Assembly: GCF_007830455.1 (NCBI RefSeq)
Contig: NZ_VLLB01000005.1
Coordinates: 248,001 to 312,000 of the forward strand
DNA from: Pseudoduganella lurida
GTDB lineage: Bacteria; Pseudomonadota; Gammaproteobacteria; Burkholderiales; Burkholderiaceae_D
Length of the DNA stretch: 64,000 bases
Reading direction: 5' to 3'
How positions within the stretch are numbered: the stretch's first letter is position 1; each line of letters begins with the position of its first letter. Of this stretch, positions 57,135-64,000 are shown piece by piece. The notes beneath the pieces were generated by a model. The model was not told the DNA's origin. It worked only from the letters and a program-made list of their open reading frames with translations, and did no database searches. Both the position numbers and the translations under genes were made by a program.

Positions 57135-58910
57135 TCAGAACTCTTCCCAATCCGCTTCGCTGGTGCTGGCGGGTGCCTTGCGCGCGGCGGCGCTGGCCGC
57201 AGGTGCCGGCCGCGCAGGTGAAGGCGCTGCTGCAGGCTTGGTAGCGGTCGCGGGCTTGTGTTTCGCAGCCGGCAGGGCAGGGCGGGCGGCCGCGGCCGGC
57301 GCGTGCACGGCCCTGGCCGCGAGCCGCGAGGAAGAGGCCACCCCCTGCGCGACCGTAAACGTCCCCACCAGCTCCGCCAGCCGGCGCGCCTGCTCCTGCA
57401 TCGCTTCCGATGCGGCGCTGGCCTCCTCGACCAGCGCGGCGTTCTGCTGCGTCACTTCGTCCATCTGCGTGATCGCCTGGTTCACCTGCTCGATGCCGCT
57501 GGACTGCTCGCGGCTGGCGGCCGAGATCTCGGACATCAGGTCCGTCACGCGCTGCACGCCTTCCACCACCTCGGCCATCGTCATGCCGGCCTGGTTCACC
57601 AGCTGCGTGCCGGTGCCCACCTTGCCGACCGAGTCGTCGATCAGTTCCTTGATTTCGCGGGCGGCCGTGCTGGAGCGGTGCGCCAGGTTGCGCACTTCGC
57701 CCGCCACCACGGCAAAGCCGCGGCCCTGTTCGCCGGCGCGCGCCGCTTCCACCGCCGCGTTCAGCGCCAGGATATTGGTCTGGAAGGCGATGCCGTCGAT
57801 GACGGAAATGATGTCGACGATCTTCTTCGCCGAGGCATCGATCGCGCCCATCGTATCGACCACCTGCGCCACCACCGCGCCACCGCGCACCGCCACCTCG
57901 GAAGCGGATGCAGCCATCGCGCTGGCCTGCTGCGCGTTGTCGGCGTTCTGGCGCACCGTCGACGTCAGCTCTTCCATCGACGACGCGGTTTCCTCCAGCG
58001 AGCCGGCCTGCTGTTCGGTGCGCGAGGACAGGTCCATATTGCCGGCCGAAACCTGCGCGGCGGCGGTGGCGATCGTGTCGGTCCCGCTGCGCACCTCGGT
58101 GACGATGGCGGCCAGGCGGTCGCGCATGTCGCGCATCGCATGCATCATGCTGCTCGTGTCGCTGGCCTTCACCGGTACCGCTACCGTCAGGTCGCCGGCG
58201 GCGATGCTGGCGGCGATGGCCGCCGCGTCGGCAGGTTCGCCGCCCAGCTGGGCCAGCAGCGTGCGCGTCACGTACACGGCCGCGCCCACGCCGGCGGCCA
58301 GCGCGATCGCGGCCAGCACCAGCATCGACGTGACGGCCGTGTGGTAGGCGGCCCGCGCTTCGCCCGCTTCCTGCGCGTTGAGCGTGACTTCGAGCGCGGT
58401 GAGCTTGTCCATCGCATCGAGCCACACCCGCTGCACCGGACGCACCTTGTTCATCAGCGTGTCGGTGCTGGCATCGGCCTCGTTGGCGAGACCCTGCCGT
58501 TCCGCATCGGCCATCGGCGCCTTGGCCAGCGCCTCCTGCTGCACGATGGTGGCCCACAGCGTCTTCTCTTCCGCCTCCGTGCTCGGGTCGGCAAACATGG
58601 TGGCCAGTTTTGCCGCGTTTTCCGCATACACCGTTTCCTGACGGCGGATGCGTTCCACCTCCGGGCGCATCGCGTTCGTGTCGGTGAGCAGCGCCAGGTT
58701 GCGCAGGGCGATCATGCGGTCCATCACGCTGTTCTGCAGCGCGGTGATGCGGGCGATCTGCACGTTGTTGAATTCGGTGATGTTGTCGGCGCGCTCCTGC
58801 ATCTGGCGCATCTTCAGCACGCCCGTCGCGACGATCACCACCAATAGCAGCAGCACGATCGCATAGCCGAGGGCGAGGCGGGTACCGACTTTCATGTTCT
58901 TCAGGTTCAT
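57135..58910 (-). CDS. Methyl-accepting chemotaxis protein with DWEEF tail
   Basis: 591-residue chemoreceptor. Start 58910 ([12 protein letters not shown]) follows a GGAAC site. TM1 (about 12-33, [20 protein letters not shown]) and TM2 (about 190-212) frame a helical periplasmic sensor of the 4HB type. HAMP and the signalling domain with [20 protein letters not shown] follow. An Ala/Pro-rich linker of ~70 residues ends in DWEEF, a CheR/CheB-binding pentapeptide of the NWETF class. The other chemoreceptor in this window lacks it, so this one may recruit the adaptation enzymes for both. Confidence 0.92.
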   Translation of the reverse strand: MNLKNMKVGTRLALGYAIVLLLLVVIVATGVLKMRQMQERADNITEFNNVQIARITALQNSVMDRMIALRNLALLTDTNAMRPEVERIRRQETVYAENAAKLATMFADPSTEAEEKTLWATIVQQEALAKAPMADAERQGLANEADASTDTLMNKVRPVQRVWLDAMDKLTALEVTLNAQEAGEARAAYHTAVTSMLVLAAIALAAGVGAAVYVTRTLLAQLGGEPADAAAIAASIAAGDLTVAVPVKASDTSSMMHAMRDMRDRLAAIVTEVRSGTDTIATAAAQVSAGNMDLSSRTEQQAGSLEETASSMEELTSTVRQNADNAQQASAMAASASEVAVRGGAVVAQVVDTMGAIDASAKKIVDIISVIDGIAFQTNILALNAAVEAARAGEQGRGFAVVAGEVRNLAHRSSTAAREIKELIDDSVGKVGTGTQLVNQAGMTMAEVVEGVQRVTDLMSEISAASREQSSGIEQVNQAITQMDEVTQQNAALVEEASAASEAMQEQARRLAELVGTFTVAQGVASSSRLAARAVHAPAAAARPALPAAKHKPATATKPAAAPSPARPAPAASAAARKAPASTSEADWEEF

Positions 58911-59179
58911 GGATGTTCCGTTCAGTGACCGTGCGGTCGGTGGGCGTGGGACGGTTGCCGGGAAAATGCACGCGTGCCGGCACCGCGACTGCGTTGTGCC
59001 GTGGGGCAATTATATGGAAGTGGGAGCGGATGCGCAGGGGGGTGTTGCGCGTGCGCCGCGGCGTTGCGGTACCCCGCGCGCGGCCACTGACAATCGCAGC
59101 CGATTGGGGGATGGCGGGCTCCCGCACGATACGGCATCGCGGCGGGAGCCCTTGTGGCTGCTGTGCTTCTTCGTTGCGA

Positions 59180-60799
59180 TCAGGCCTTGCGCGGGATGGT
59201 GCCGTGGCAGCCCGGCTCAGGATCGGACCGGTAGTTGTCGACCATCTTGTAGCGCAGCGCATACAGGCCGAAGGCCACCGCCGTGAGCAGCGCGAAGCCG
59301 GCGAAGAAGAACATCTGGAAAGCGATCACGGAGAGCCCGGTGCCATCGATATGGCCGAGCACCGCCTCGTTCTTCACGCTCGAATTCACGATCAGCACCC
59401 ACAGGTTGCCGACCGTGACGGCCAGCGTCCAGAAGCTCATGATCGCGCCCTTCATCGAACGGGGCGCCTGGCTGTACGCGAACTCCAGGCCGGTGGCGGA
59501 GACCAGCACTTCGCCCATCGTCAGCAGGATGTACGGCAGCAGCTGCCACAGGATGGACATCGGCGTGCCGCCATCCATCGACACCTGGATCCAGCCGATC
59601 ACCAGCCAGGCGGCGGCACTGAACGCGATGCCGGCCGTCATGCGGCGCAGCGCCGTGGGCTCGATGCCGAGCGCGCGCAGCAGCGGGAAGATGGCGAAAT
59701 TGTTGAACGGGATGAGCAGCATCACCAGCGCCGGATTGACGGCCTGCATCTGCGCCGGCAGCACCTGGAATTCCCAGCCGAACAGGTTCAGCACGGGCGA
59801 CGTCATCGCATTGGCCTGCACGATCCAGGTGGAGGCCTTCTGGTCGAACAGCGACCAGAACGGCGTGACCAGCGCGAACACCACGAGCAGGCGCAGCACG
59901 GCGCGCACGCCGTCCACCGCTTCGTCCGGATGATGGCCGCGGGCGCGTTCCAGCTGCATGGCCGTACCGATGCCGCCGAATGCCAGCAGCAGCACCAGCG
60001 CCGTGCAGGCGGCGATCACGAAGCCGCACGAGAACGACATCGCCAGCGACATGACGGCGCCGACGGCACCGATGACGGCCACGGCGAGGCCGGGCCGTCC
60101 TTCGCCCGGCTGCTGCGCCAGCAGGGCGGTGCGCGCCACCCGCGTCAGCGAATCCGGATTGGGCGGCGCGACCGGCACGTGCACGTACTTGCGCTTGCCC
60201 AGCCAGAAGATCAGCACCGCGAACGCCATCAGGATGCCGGGCACGCCAAAGGCGACCGAGGGGCCGTAGTTCTTCAGCAGCAGCGGCATCAGCAGCGAGG
60301 CAAAGAACGAGCCGAAGTTGATCGACCAGTAGAACGCGTCGTACACGAGCTTGGCGCGGTTCTTGTTGGTCTGGTCGAACTGGTCGCCGACGAAGGCCGA
60401 GACGAGCGGCTTGATGCCGCCGGCGCCCAGCGCGATCAGGAACAGGCCGAAGTAGAAGCCGTGCAGGTTGTCCTCGAAGACCGCCAGGCAGGCGTGGCCG
60501 CCCACGTAGAACAGGCTGAGCCAGAAAATGGTCTTGTACTTGCCAAAGAAGCGGTCGGCCAGCCAGCCGCCCAGCAGGGGCGTGAAGTAGGCACCGATGA
60601 CGAAGGTGTGGAACACGTGCTTCGCCTCGCCGGCGCGGTCTTCCAGCGGGACGAACAGCAGCAGCGTGCTGATCAGGAATGGCGTCAGGATGTTGCGCAT
60701 GCCGTAGAAGGAAAAGCGTTCCGCCCCTTCGTTGGCGATGATGTATGGAATCTGGCGCGGCAGCGGACCGTTGCCCGCTTCGTGGGTGGCGTTGACCAT
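59180..60799 (-). CDS. POT/PTR2 family proton-dependent peptide transporter
   Basis: 539-residue inner-membrane importer of di- and tripeptides with 12-14 hydrophobic segments. The POT signature is present: NEGAERFSFYGMRNILTPFL with the ExxER motif, plus the second signature FYWSINFGSFFASLLMP. The long cytosolic loop near residues 200-215 and the extra helices fit the bacterial group. GGGGAAA precedes the start. It is monocistronic. Peptide uptake is inferred from family motifs. Confidence 0.92.
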   Translation of the reverse strand: MVNATHEAGNGPLPRQIPYIIANEGAERFSFYGMRNILTPFLISTLLLFVPLEDRAGEAKHVFHTFVIGAYFTPLLGGWLADRFFGKYKTIFWLSLFYVGGHACLAVFEDNLHGFYFGLFLIALGAGGIKPLVSAFVGDQFDQTNKNRAKLVYDAFYWSINFGSFFASLLMPLLLKNYGPSVAFGVPGILMAFAVLIFWLGKRKYVHVPVAPPNPDSLTRVARTALLAQQPGEGRPGLAVAVIGAVGAVMSLAMSFSCGFVIAACTALVLLLAFGGIGTAMQLERARGHHPDEAVDGVRAVLRLLVVFALVTPFWSLFDQKASTWIVQANAMTSPVLNLFGWEFQVLPAQMQAVNPALVMLLIPFNNFAIFPLLRALGIEPTALRRMTAGIAFSAAAWLVIGWIQVSMDGGTPMSILWQLLPYILLTMGEVLVSATGLEFAYSQAPRSMKGAIMSFWTLAVTVGNLWVLIVNSSVKNEAVLGHIDGTGLSVIAFQMFFFAGFALLTAVAFGLYALRYKMVDNYRSDPEPGCHGTIPRKA

Positions 60800-60886
60800 G
60801 GTTTCCCCAAAATTGTGGTGGACGCGATGCTAGGGGATTCCTGTCGGGCTGGCAACCTTCATCGGTGAAAGAGCATCCCGGACGGC

Positions 60887-60916
60887 AAAACGCCGGATGC
60901 AGGCACCCGGCGTTTC
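60887..60916 (-). terminator. Terminator of the 33-residue gene
   Basis: Stem AAACGCCGG/CCGGCGTTT (60888-60896 with 60907-60915) around a 10-nt loop, followed on the minus strand by TTTTG. Confidence 0.6.
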
Positions 60917-60938
60917 CTCACGAACTACACCGTTACCT

Positions 60939-61040
60939 TCAGTAGCGGCGCGGCGGCTGGGCAGCCTGGCGGTTCAGCGCCCGTGCCTGGAACTTCTTCC
61001 AGAGAAAGCCCGCGACTGCCATCAAGATCATCTTGCGCAT
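60939..61040 (-). CDS. Small 33-residue basic protein
   Basis: A 33-codon frame with a strong GGAGGAT ribosome site, a stop, and a terminator 23 nt beyond. The product begins MRKMILMAVAGFLWKKFQAR, a hydrophobic start of about 12 residues followed by a Lys/Arg/Gln-rich tail ending PPRRY. It could be a membrane-associated micropeptide. It is too short for routine gene calling and I know no family. It lies in the 529-bp space between the POT gene and the padR gene. Confidence 0.5.
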   Translation of the reverse strand: MRKMILMAVAGFLWKKFQARALNRQAAQPPRRY

Positions 61041-61123
61041 ACATCCTCCGTTTGGTTGATTGACACTGCACCTTACCCGAAGCTGCCGAACGGTGGCGCC
61101 TGCCTGCGCAGCGCTACGGCAGA

Positions 61124-61166
61124 GCCCGTGTCCACCATGGGGTCAACCCCAAAATCAGACACGGAC
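61124..61166 (+). repeat. REP-like palindrome, family A (copy 5)
   Basis: Reads GCCCGTGTCCACCATGGGGT then CAACCCCAAAATCAGACACGGAC. It pairs with the next copy in inverted orientation. Confidence 0.7.
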
Positions 61167-61205
61167 TCATCCTTGGCTGTCACGCGGAGCCTCATGTACG
61201 GACGA

Positions 61206-61253
61206 GCTCGTGTCCGAAAACGGGGTTGACCCCAAGGTGGACACGGGCTCGGC
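61206..61253 (-). repeat. REP-like palindrome, family A (copy 6)
   Basis: On the minus strand reads GCCCGTGTCCACCTTGGGGT then CAACCCCGTTTTCGGACACGAGC, an inverted twin of the copy at 61124, 40 bp away. The two form a REP pair immediately upstream of the padR promoter. Confidence 0.7.
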
Positions 61254-61287
61254 TGTAAAAAAAGCTTGCGGAATTCTGTGGAACGTT

Positions 61288-61313
61288 TACGATATATCTC
61301 ACTGCGATATATC
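61288..61313. promoter_or_regulatory. Operator of the PadR gene: GATATATC repeats over -10
   Basis: Two GATATATC palindromes (61291-61298 and 61306-61313) are spaced by TCACTGC, giving overall dyad symmetry. A possible -35 TTGCGG lies at 61266 with the -10 (TACGAT, 61288-61293) overlapping the first repeat, so binding would block transcription. AAGGAG for the gene follows at once. Confidence 0.65.
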
Positions 61314-61328
61314 TTAAGGAGTTGAAGC

Positions 61329-61862
61329 ATGTTTCATGGACTGAAAAAACACGGCTGCCATATGCACGAACATCATCATCCCCGCGGGGGCGGGGGACGT
61401 CCGGCGCGGATGTTCGATGCGGGCGCGATGCGCTACGTGGCGCTGCAGCTGATTGCCGAGAAGCCACGGCATGGCTACGAAATCATCAAGGAGCTGGAAG
61501 GGCGGGTCGGAGGCGGCTATGCGCCGAGCCCGGGCGCGATCTATCCGCTGCTGGCGATGCTGGCCGACATGGGCCACGTGTCGATCGCCAGCGACGGCAA
61601 CAAGAAGCTGCATTCGATCACGCCGGAAGGCCAGGCGTTCCTGGACGAGAACCGCCAGATGGTGGAAGCGCTGATGGCGCGGCTGGGCGAGGGTGGCGGT
61701 GCGGGACGCGGCCACGGGCGTGACGACCTGCGCGCCGTGATGCACGGGCTGAAGGAGGCGGTGGTGGAAAAGGCGCGCGACCGCGAAGCGCCGGAGGGCC
61801 GTCGCGAACAGATCGCCGCGATCCTGCGCCGGGCCGAAGAGGAAATCCGCAAGCTGGCCTGA
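61329..61862 (+). CDS. PadR-family regulator with His-rich N-terminus (YqjI-like)
   Basis: 177-residue regulator. The N-terminus MFHGLKKHGCHMHEHHHPRG is His/Cys-rich, a metal-binding extension as in E. coli YqjI, which responds to nickel and iron. The PadR winged helix follows (ALQLIAEKPRHGYEIIKELE, PSPGAIYPLLAMLADMGHVS), with a C-terminal dimerising helix. Autoregulation is supported by the tandem GATATATC motif directly upstream. No yqjH-like ferric reductase or nickel gene is adjacent, so its target lies elsewhere. The metal assignment is inference. Confidence 0.82.
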   Translation: MFHGLKKHGCHMHEHHHPRGGGGRPARMFDAGAMRYVALQLIAEKPRHGYEIIKELEGRVGGGYAPSPGAIYPLLAMLADMGHVSIASDGNKKLHSITPEGQAFLDENRQMVEALMARLGEGGGAGRGHGRDDLRAVMHGLKEAVVEKARDREAPEGRREQIAAILRRAEEEIRKLA

Positions 61863-61873
61863 TGCCCGTGTCA

Positions 61874-61957
61874 AGGCGCTGTCACCGCAGGCTGTGGAAT
61901 CGGGGCACGCCACCGGGAACGCCGCGAGTCATTCCACGGCTTGCGGTGACAGCGCCA
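61874..61957. repeat. Large imperfect inverted repeat, 27-bp arms
   Basis: Arms 61874-61900 and 61931-61957 match at 24 of 27 positions (GGCGCTGTCACCGCA core), around a 30-nt GC-rich loop. It lies between convergent padR and the gene at 62006, so it may be a bidirectional transcription end. It does not match the two REP families. Confidence 0.6.
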
Positions 61958-62005
61958 CTGCGAAAAGCCCGCGGCGCCAGGCAGGGCGCCATCGACGATC
62001 GCCGT

Positions 62006-62647
62006 TCAGGAACCCTGCCGCACGACGGTATCGAGCAGCCGCTGCGCCTGCTGCAGCACGGGCTTGGCGAGCGGGTCGCGGTCGATCTCGCCGAAGCTGC
62101 CTTCGCGCACGTGCAGGCCGTCCGCCGCCAGCAGGGATAGCCGGACATTGCCGAACGCCGGCGGCGGCGTGCGTTTCTTCACGGCGCCTTTCGCGGCCAG
62201 CCCGATGCCGGCATGCACCAGCAGCTTGCCGTGCTGCGCCACTTCCTCCGGCGCGCCTTCGAACACGGCCAGCCGGCCCGTCTGGTTGATGTACTGGACG
62301 CTGCCGTCCGCATACGCGGCCAGCACGTCGAGCCCCCCTTCCAGCGGCACCTCCACGACCACGCCCAGCAGCTCGCGCGATGCCACCGGCTGGCCGGCCG
62401 CGCGCAGCCAGTGCCAGGCCAGCAGCCGTACGCGGCTTTCCTCGGCGGGATCTTCGCCGATCGTCTGCACCACGCGGGGGTCGGGCGCCGCGCCGAACAG
62501 CGCATTGGACGCCGCACTGGCCTGCATCAGCTGCGGATCGTCGCAGAACAGCAGCTGGTAGACGAGATTGAGCTCGTCCTGCCGGTAGGGCTGGGCAGCG
62601 GACGCCTGGCGGCGCGAGGTGAGGGCGGCAAGCAGTTTCTTGAACAT
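62006..62647 (-). CDS. Hypothetical protein, 213 aa
   Basis: Soluble protein with no signal or TM. Segments include NLVYQLLFCDDPQLMQASAA, RVRLLAWHWLRAAGQPVASR and VVVEVPLEGGLDVLAAYADG followed by SVQYINQTGRLAVFEGAPEE, suggesting a mixed alpha/beta fold. I recognise no family. Start 62647 (MFKKLLAALTS) is a choice between it and ATG 62665, neither with a clear ribosome site. It converges on padR across the large inverted repeat. Confidence 0.7.
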   Translation of the reverse strand: MFKKLLAALTSRRQASAAQPYRQDELNLVYQLLFCDDPQLMQASAASNALFGAAPDPRVVQTIGEDPAEESRVRLLAWHWLRAAGQPVASRELLGVVVEVPLEGGLDVLAAYADGSVQYINQTGRLAVFEGAPEEVAQHGKLLVHAGIGLAAKGAVKKRTPPPAFGNVRLSLLAADGLHVREGSFGEIDRDPLAKPVLQQAQRLLDTVVRQGS

Positions 62648-62707
62648 GGCATGATGATACGCCATCCGGCACGCGGGGCGGAGCCCTGCAAGCGATACCG
62701 GCTGAAC

Positions 62708-63235
62708 TTACGGGCGTCCGGTCGCGCCGGCAGTGCGCTGCATGGGCTGCTGTTCGCTGCGCCAGCGCTGCAGGGTCAGCGTCGTGCCGCGCTCCGCATC
62801 GTCGACGAGGATTTCGCCATCGGCGGCGCCCACCAGGAAGCGGCCCCACGTCACGGCCGCATCGGGCCGGTTCTCGACGAAATCGAGCTGGTGATACCGC
62901 TTGCCACCCACGTCGCGCAGGCCGGCATCGAACGCCACGACGGCGCCATGCACCTTGCCGCCGGACGACTGCTCGATATGTTTCGCCCATGCCTGCAGCT
63001 CGGGCAGCGCCATCAGGCGGGCTTCGGCCTGTTCCCGGTTGAGGGGCGATGCTGGCACGGCGGGTCCCTTCGGAGTGGTTTGCCGGACGGCCGATGCGGC
63101 GGCCGCCTTGTCGGCCTGGGCGGGCCCCAGGTGCTGCGGATACAGGAACCACGCGCCCAGTGCGGCGGCCAGCAGTCCGAGTGTCGTGCCGGCCACGGCG
63201 GGGAAACGGGAAGGGCGGCGGGAAGGGGTGTGCAT
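62708..63235 (-). CDS. Hypothetical membrane-anchored protein
   Basis: About 175 residues. The N-terminus is basic (TPSRRPSRFPAVAG) followed by one hydrophobic helix (TTLGLLAAALGAWFLYPQ), then an Ala/Pro linker and a soluble domain with LMALPELQAWAKHIEQSSGG, VHGAVVAFDAGLRDVGGKRY and WGRFLVGAADGEILVDDAER. Probably an inner-membrane anchored periplasmic protein. In-frame ATGs at 63256 and 63289 are alternatives, and no start has a convincing Shine-Dalgarno. Family not recognised. Confidence 0.65.
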   Translation of the reverse strand: MHTPSRRPSRFPAVAGTTLGLLAAALGAWFLYPQHLGPAQADKAAAASAVRQTTPKGPAVPASPLNREQAEARLMALPELQAWAKHIEQSSGGKVHGAVVAFDAGLRDVGGKRYHQLDFVENRPDAAVTWGRFLVGAADGEILVDDAERGTTLTLQRWRSEQQPMQRTAGATGRP

Positions 63236-63322
63236 TGCAACGAACTTTTCGACCATGAATGTTGCGATCATGTTAAACGAAAGAGGCACGTTCCGGCGTT
63301 CCCCGACACCCCATTATTTTGG

Positions 63323-64000
63323 TCAGTCCTTCTTCGGCGGGAACCAGCCTTCCCAGGTTTCCTTGATGCTGGCGCGCACGGTGGCCAGCGCATCCGGGTC
63401 GCCCTTCAGCATCGCCTTCAGGTAGGCGGCCGCCTGCTTCACCGGCACGTCCGGCGGCAGGGGCGGCACGTTCGGATCCGTCACCATCTCCAGCACGCAT
63501 GGCACGTCGGACGCCAGCGCCGCTTCCCAGCCGCCCGCCACCGCGTCGGCGCTGTCGATGCGGATGCCTTTCAGTCCGATCAGCTGCGCGTACTGCGCGT
63601 ACGGGAAGTCCGGCATCTCCTGCGACGCCTCGTATTTCGGATTGCCGCCCATGACCCGCTCTTCCCACGTGACGAGGTTCAGGTCCCGGTTGTTCAGCAC
63701 CATGATCACCAGCTTGCCGTTGCCCCAGCTTTTCCAGTACTTGGCGATGGTGATCAGGCCGTTGATGCCGTTCATCTGCATCGCGCCATCGCCCACCAGC
63801 GCGATCACGTGGCGCTCCGGATGCGCGAACTTGGCCGCCACCGCATACGGCACGGCGCAGCCCATCGTCGCCAGGCCGCCGGAGACACTGGTCATCATCC
63901 CGCGGCGCATTTTCACGTCGCGCGCATACCAGTTGGTGGCGGATCCCGAATCGCCCGTGACGATGCAGTTGTCCGGCAGGCGCGGCGACAGTTCCCAGAA
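63323..64000 (-). CDS. Thiamine-diphosphate-dependent enzyme, C-terminal part
   Basis: The frame is open to the window edge, giving the last ~225 residues of a larger protein. The TPP-binding module is clear: VIALVGDGAMQMNGINGLIT through MVLNNRDLN contains the GDG...N motif for Mg-diphosphate binding, with IVTGDSGSATNWYARD upstream in the fold. It resembles the PoxB/pyruvate-oxidase or acetolactate-synthase-like superfamily. The substrate cannot be set without the N-terminal part. Confidence 0.85.
   Translation of the reverse strand, partial: FWELSPRLPDNCIVTGDSGSATNWYARDVKMRRGMMTSVSGGLATMGCAVPYAVAAKFAHPERHVIALVGDGAMQMNGINGLITIAKYWKSWGNGKLVIMVLNNRDLNLVTWEERVMGGNPKYEASQEMPDFPYAQYAQLIGLKGIRIDSADAVAGGWEAALASDVPCVLEMVTDPNVPPLPPDVPVKQAAAYLKAMLKGDPDALATVRASIKETWEGWFPPKKD

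Overview
The window is a stretch of GC-rich (roughly two-thirds G+C), densely coded bacterial chromosome. Two chemoreceptors, a PHA phasin with two perfect matches to the Herbaspirillum PhbF operator, REP/RAYT repeats and the overall gene repertoire point to a betaproteobacterium of the Oxalobacteraceae (Massilia/Duganella/Pseudoduganella group). That placement is inferred from gene content and was not tested. I see no rRNA, tRNA, prophage, integron or CRISPR array.

Layout. 1-4.6 kb: tail of an unknown gene, then an EmrAB/TolC-like tripartite exporter operon. 4.6-7.4 kb: repeat-rich spacer, then a methyl-accepting chemotaxis protein divergent from an HTH-GAF protein, with a 43-bp dyad between them. 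7.4-13.9 kb: leftward tetR-OMF-MFP-RND efflux operon. 14-16.8 kb: DUF1800/DUF1501 pair. 16.8-17.9 kb: non-coding repeat cluster with a strong candidate small RNA. 17.9-26.6 kb: REC-histidine kinase, 2OG dioxygenase, TonB receptor, DUF6702 protein and M1 peptidase, then OhrR divergent from a Cys-rich small protein. 26.6-31.7 kb: HD-GYP protein, a REP-associated transposase framed by inverted REPs, and a focA plus PP2C/kinase operon. 31.7-35.9 kb: PhyH dioxygenase/TIM-barrel epimerase operon with divergent LysR, an M29-like peptidase and a hypothetical.

36.1-44.6 kb holds the most unusual system. Five tightly packed genes encode a CPEC-knuckle protein, a secreted vWA-like protein with a C-terminal membrane anchor, a small three-helix membrane protein, a 1221-residue tubulin/FtsZ-superfamily protein carrying a C-terminal GYF_2 domain, and a zinc-ribbon/Pro-Ala-linker/membrane protein. 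The operon ends in an intrinsic terminator and looks like an envelope-associated tubulin-like machine of unknown function.

44.6-64 kb: helical lipoprotein, HxlR/SDR pair with a clear shared operator, TPR-GGDEF cyclase, heterodimeric ABC exporter, phasin, cytosine deaminase/GNAT/phosphoglucomutase run, a second chemoreceptor with a DWEEF tail, a POT peptide transporter, a 33-residue small protein, a His-rich PadR regulator with its operator, two hypotheticals, and the end of a thiamine-diphosphate enzyme running off the window.

Two repeat families built around GTGTCC...GGACAC palindromes are scattered through the intergenic spaces. They are probably substrates of the resident RAYT, and a ~105-bp element occurs twice in opposite orientations.
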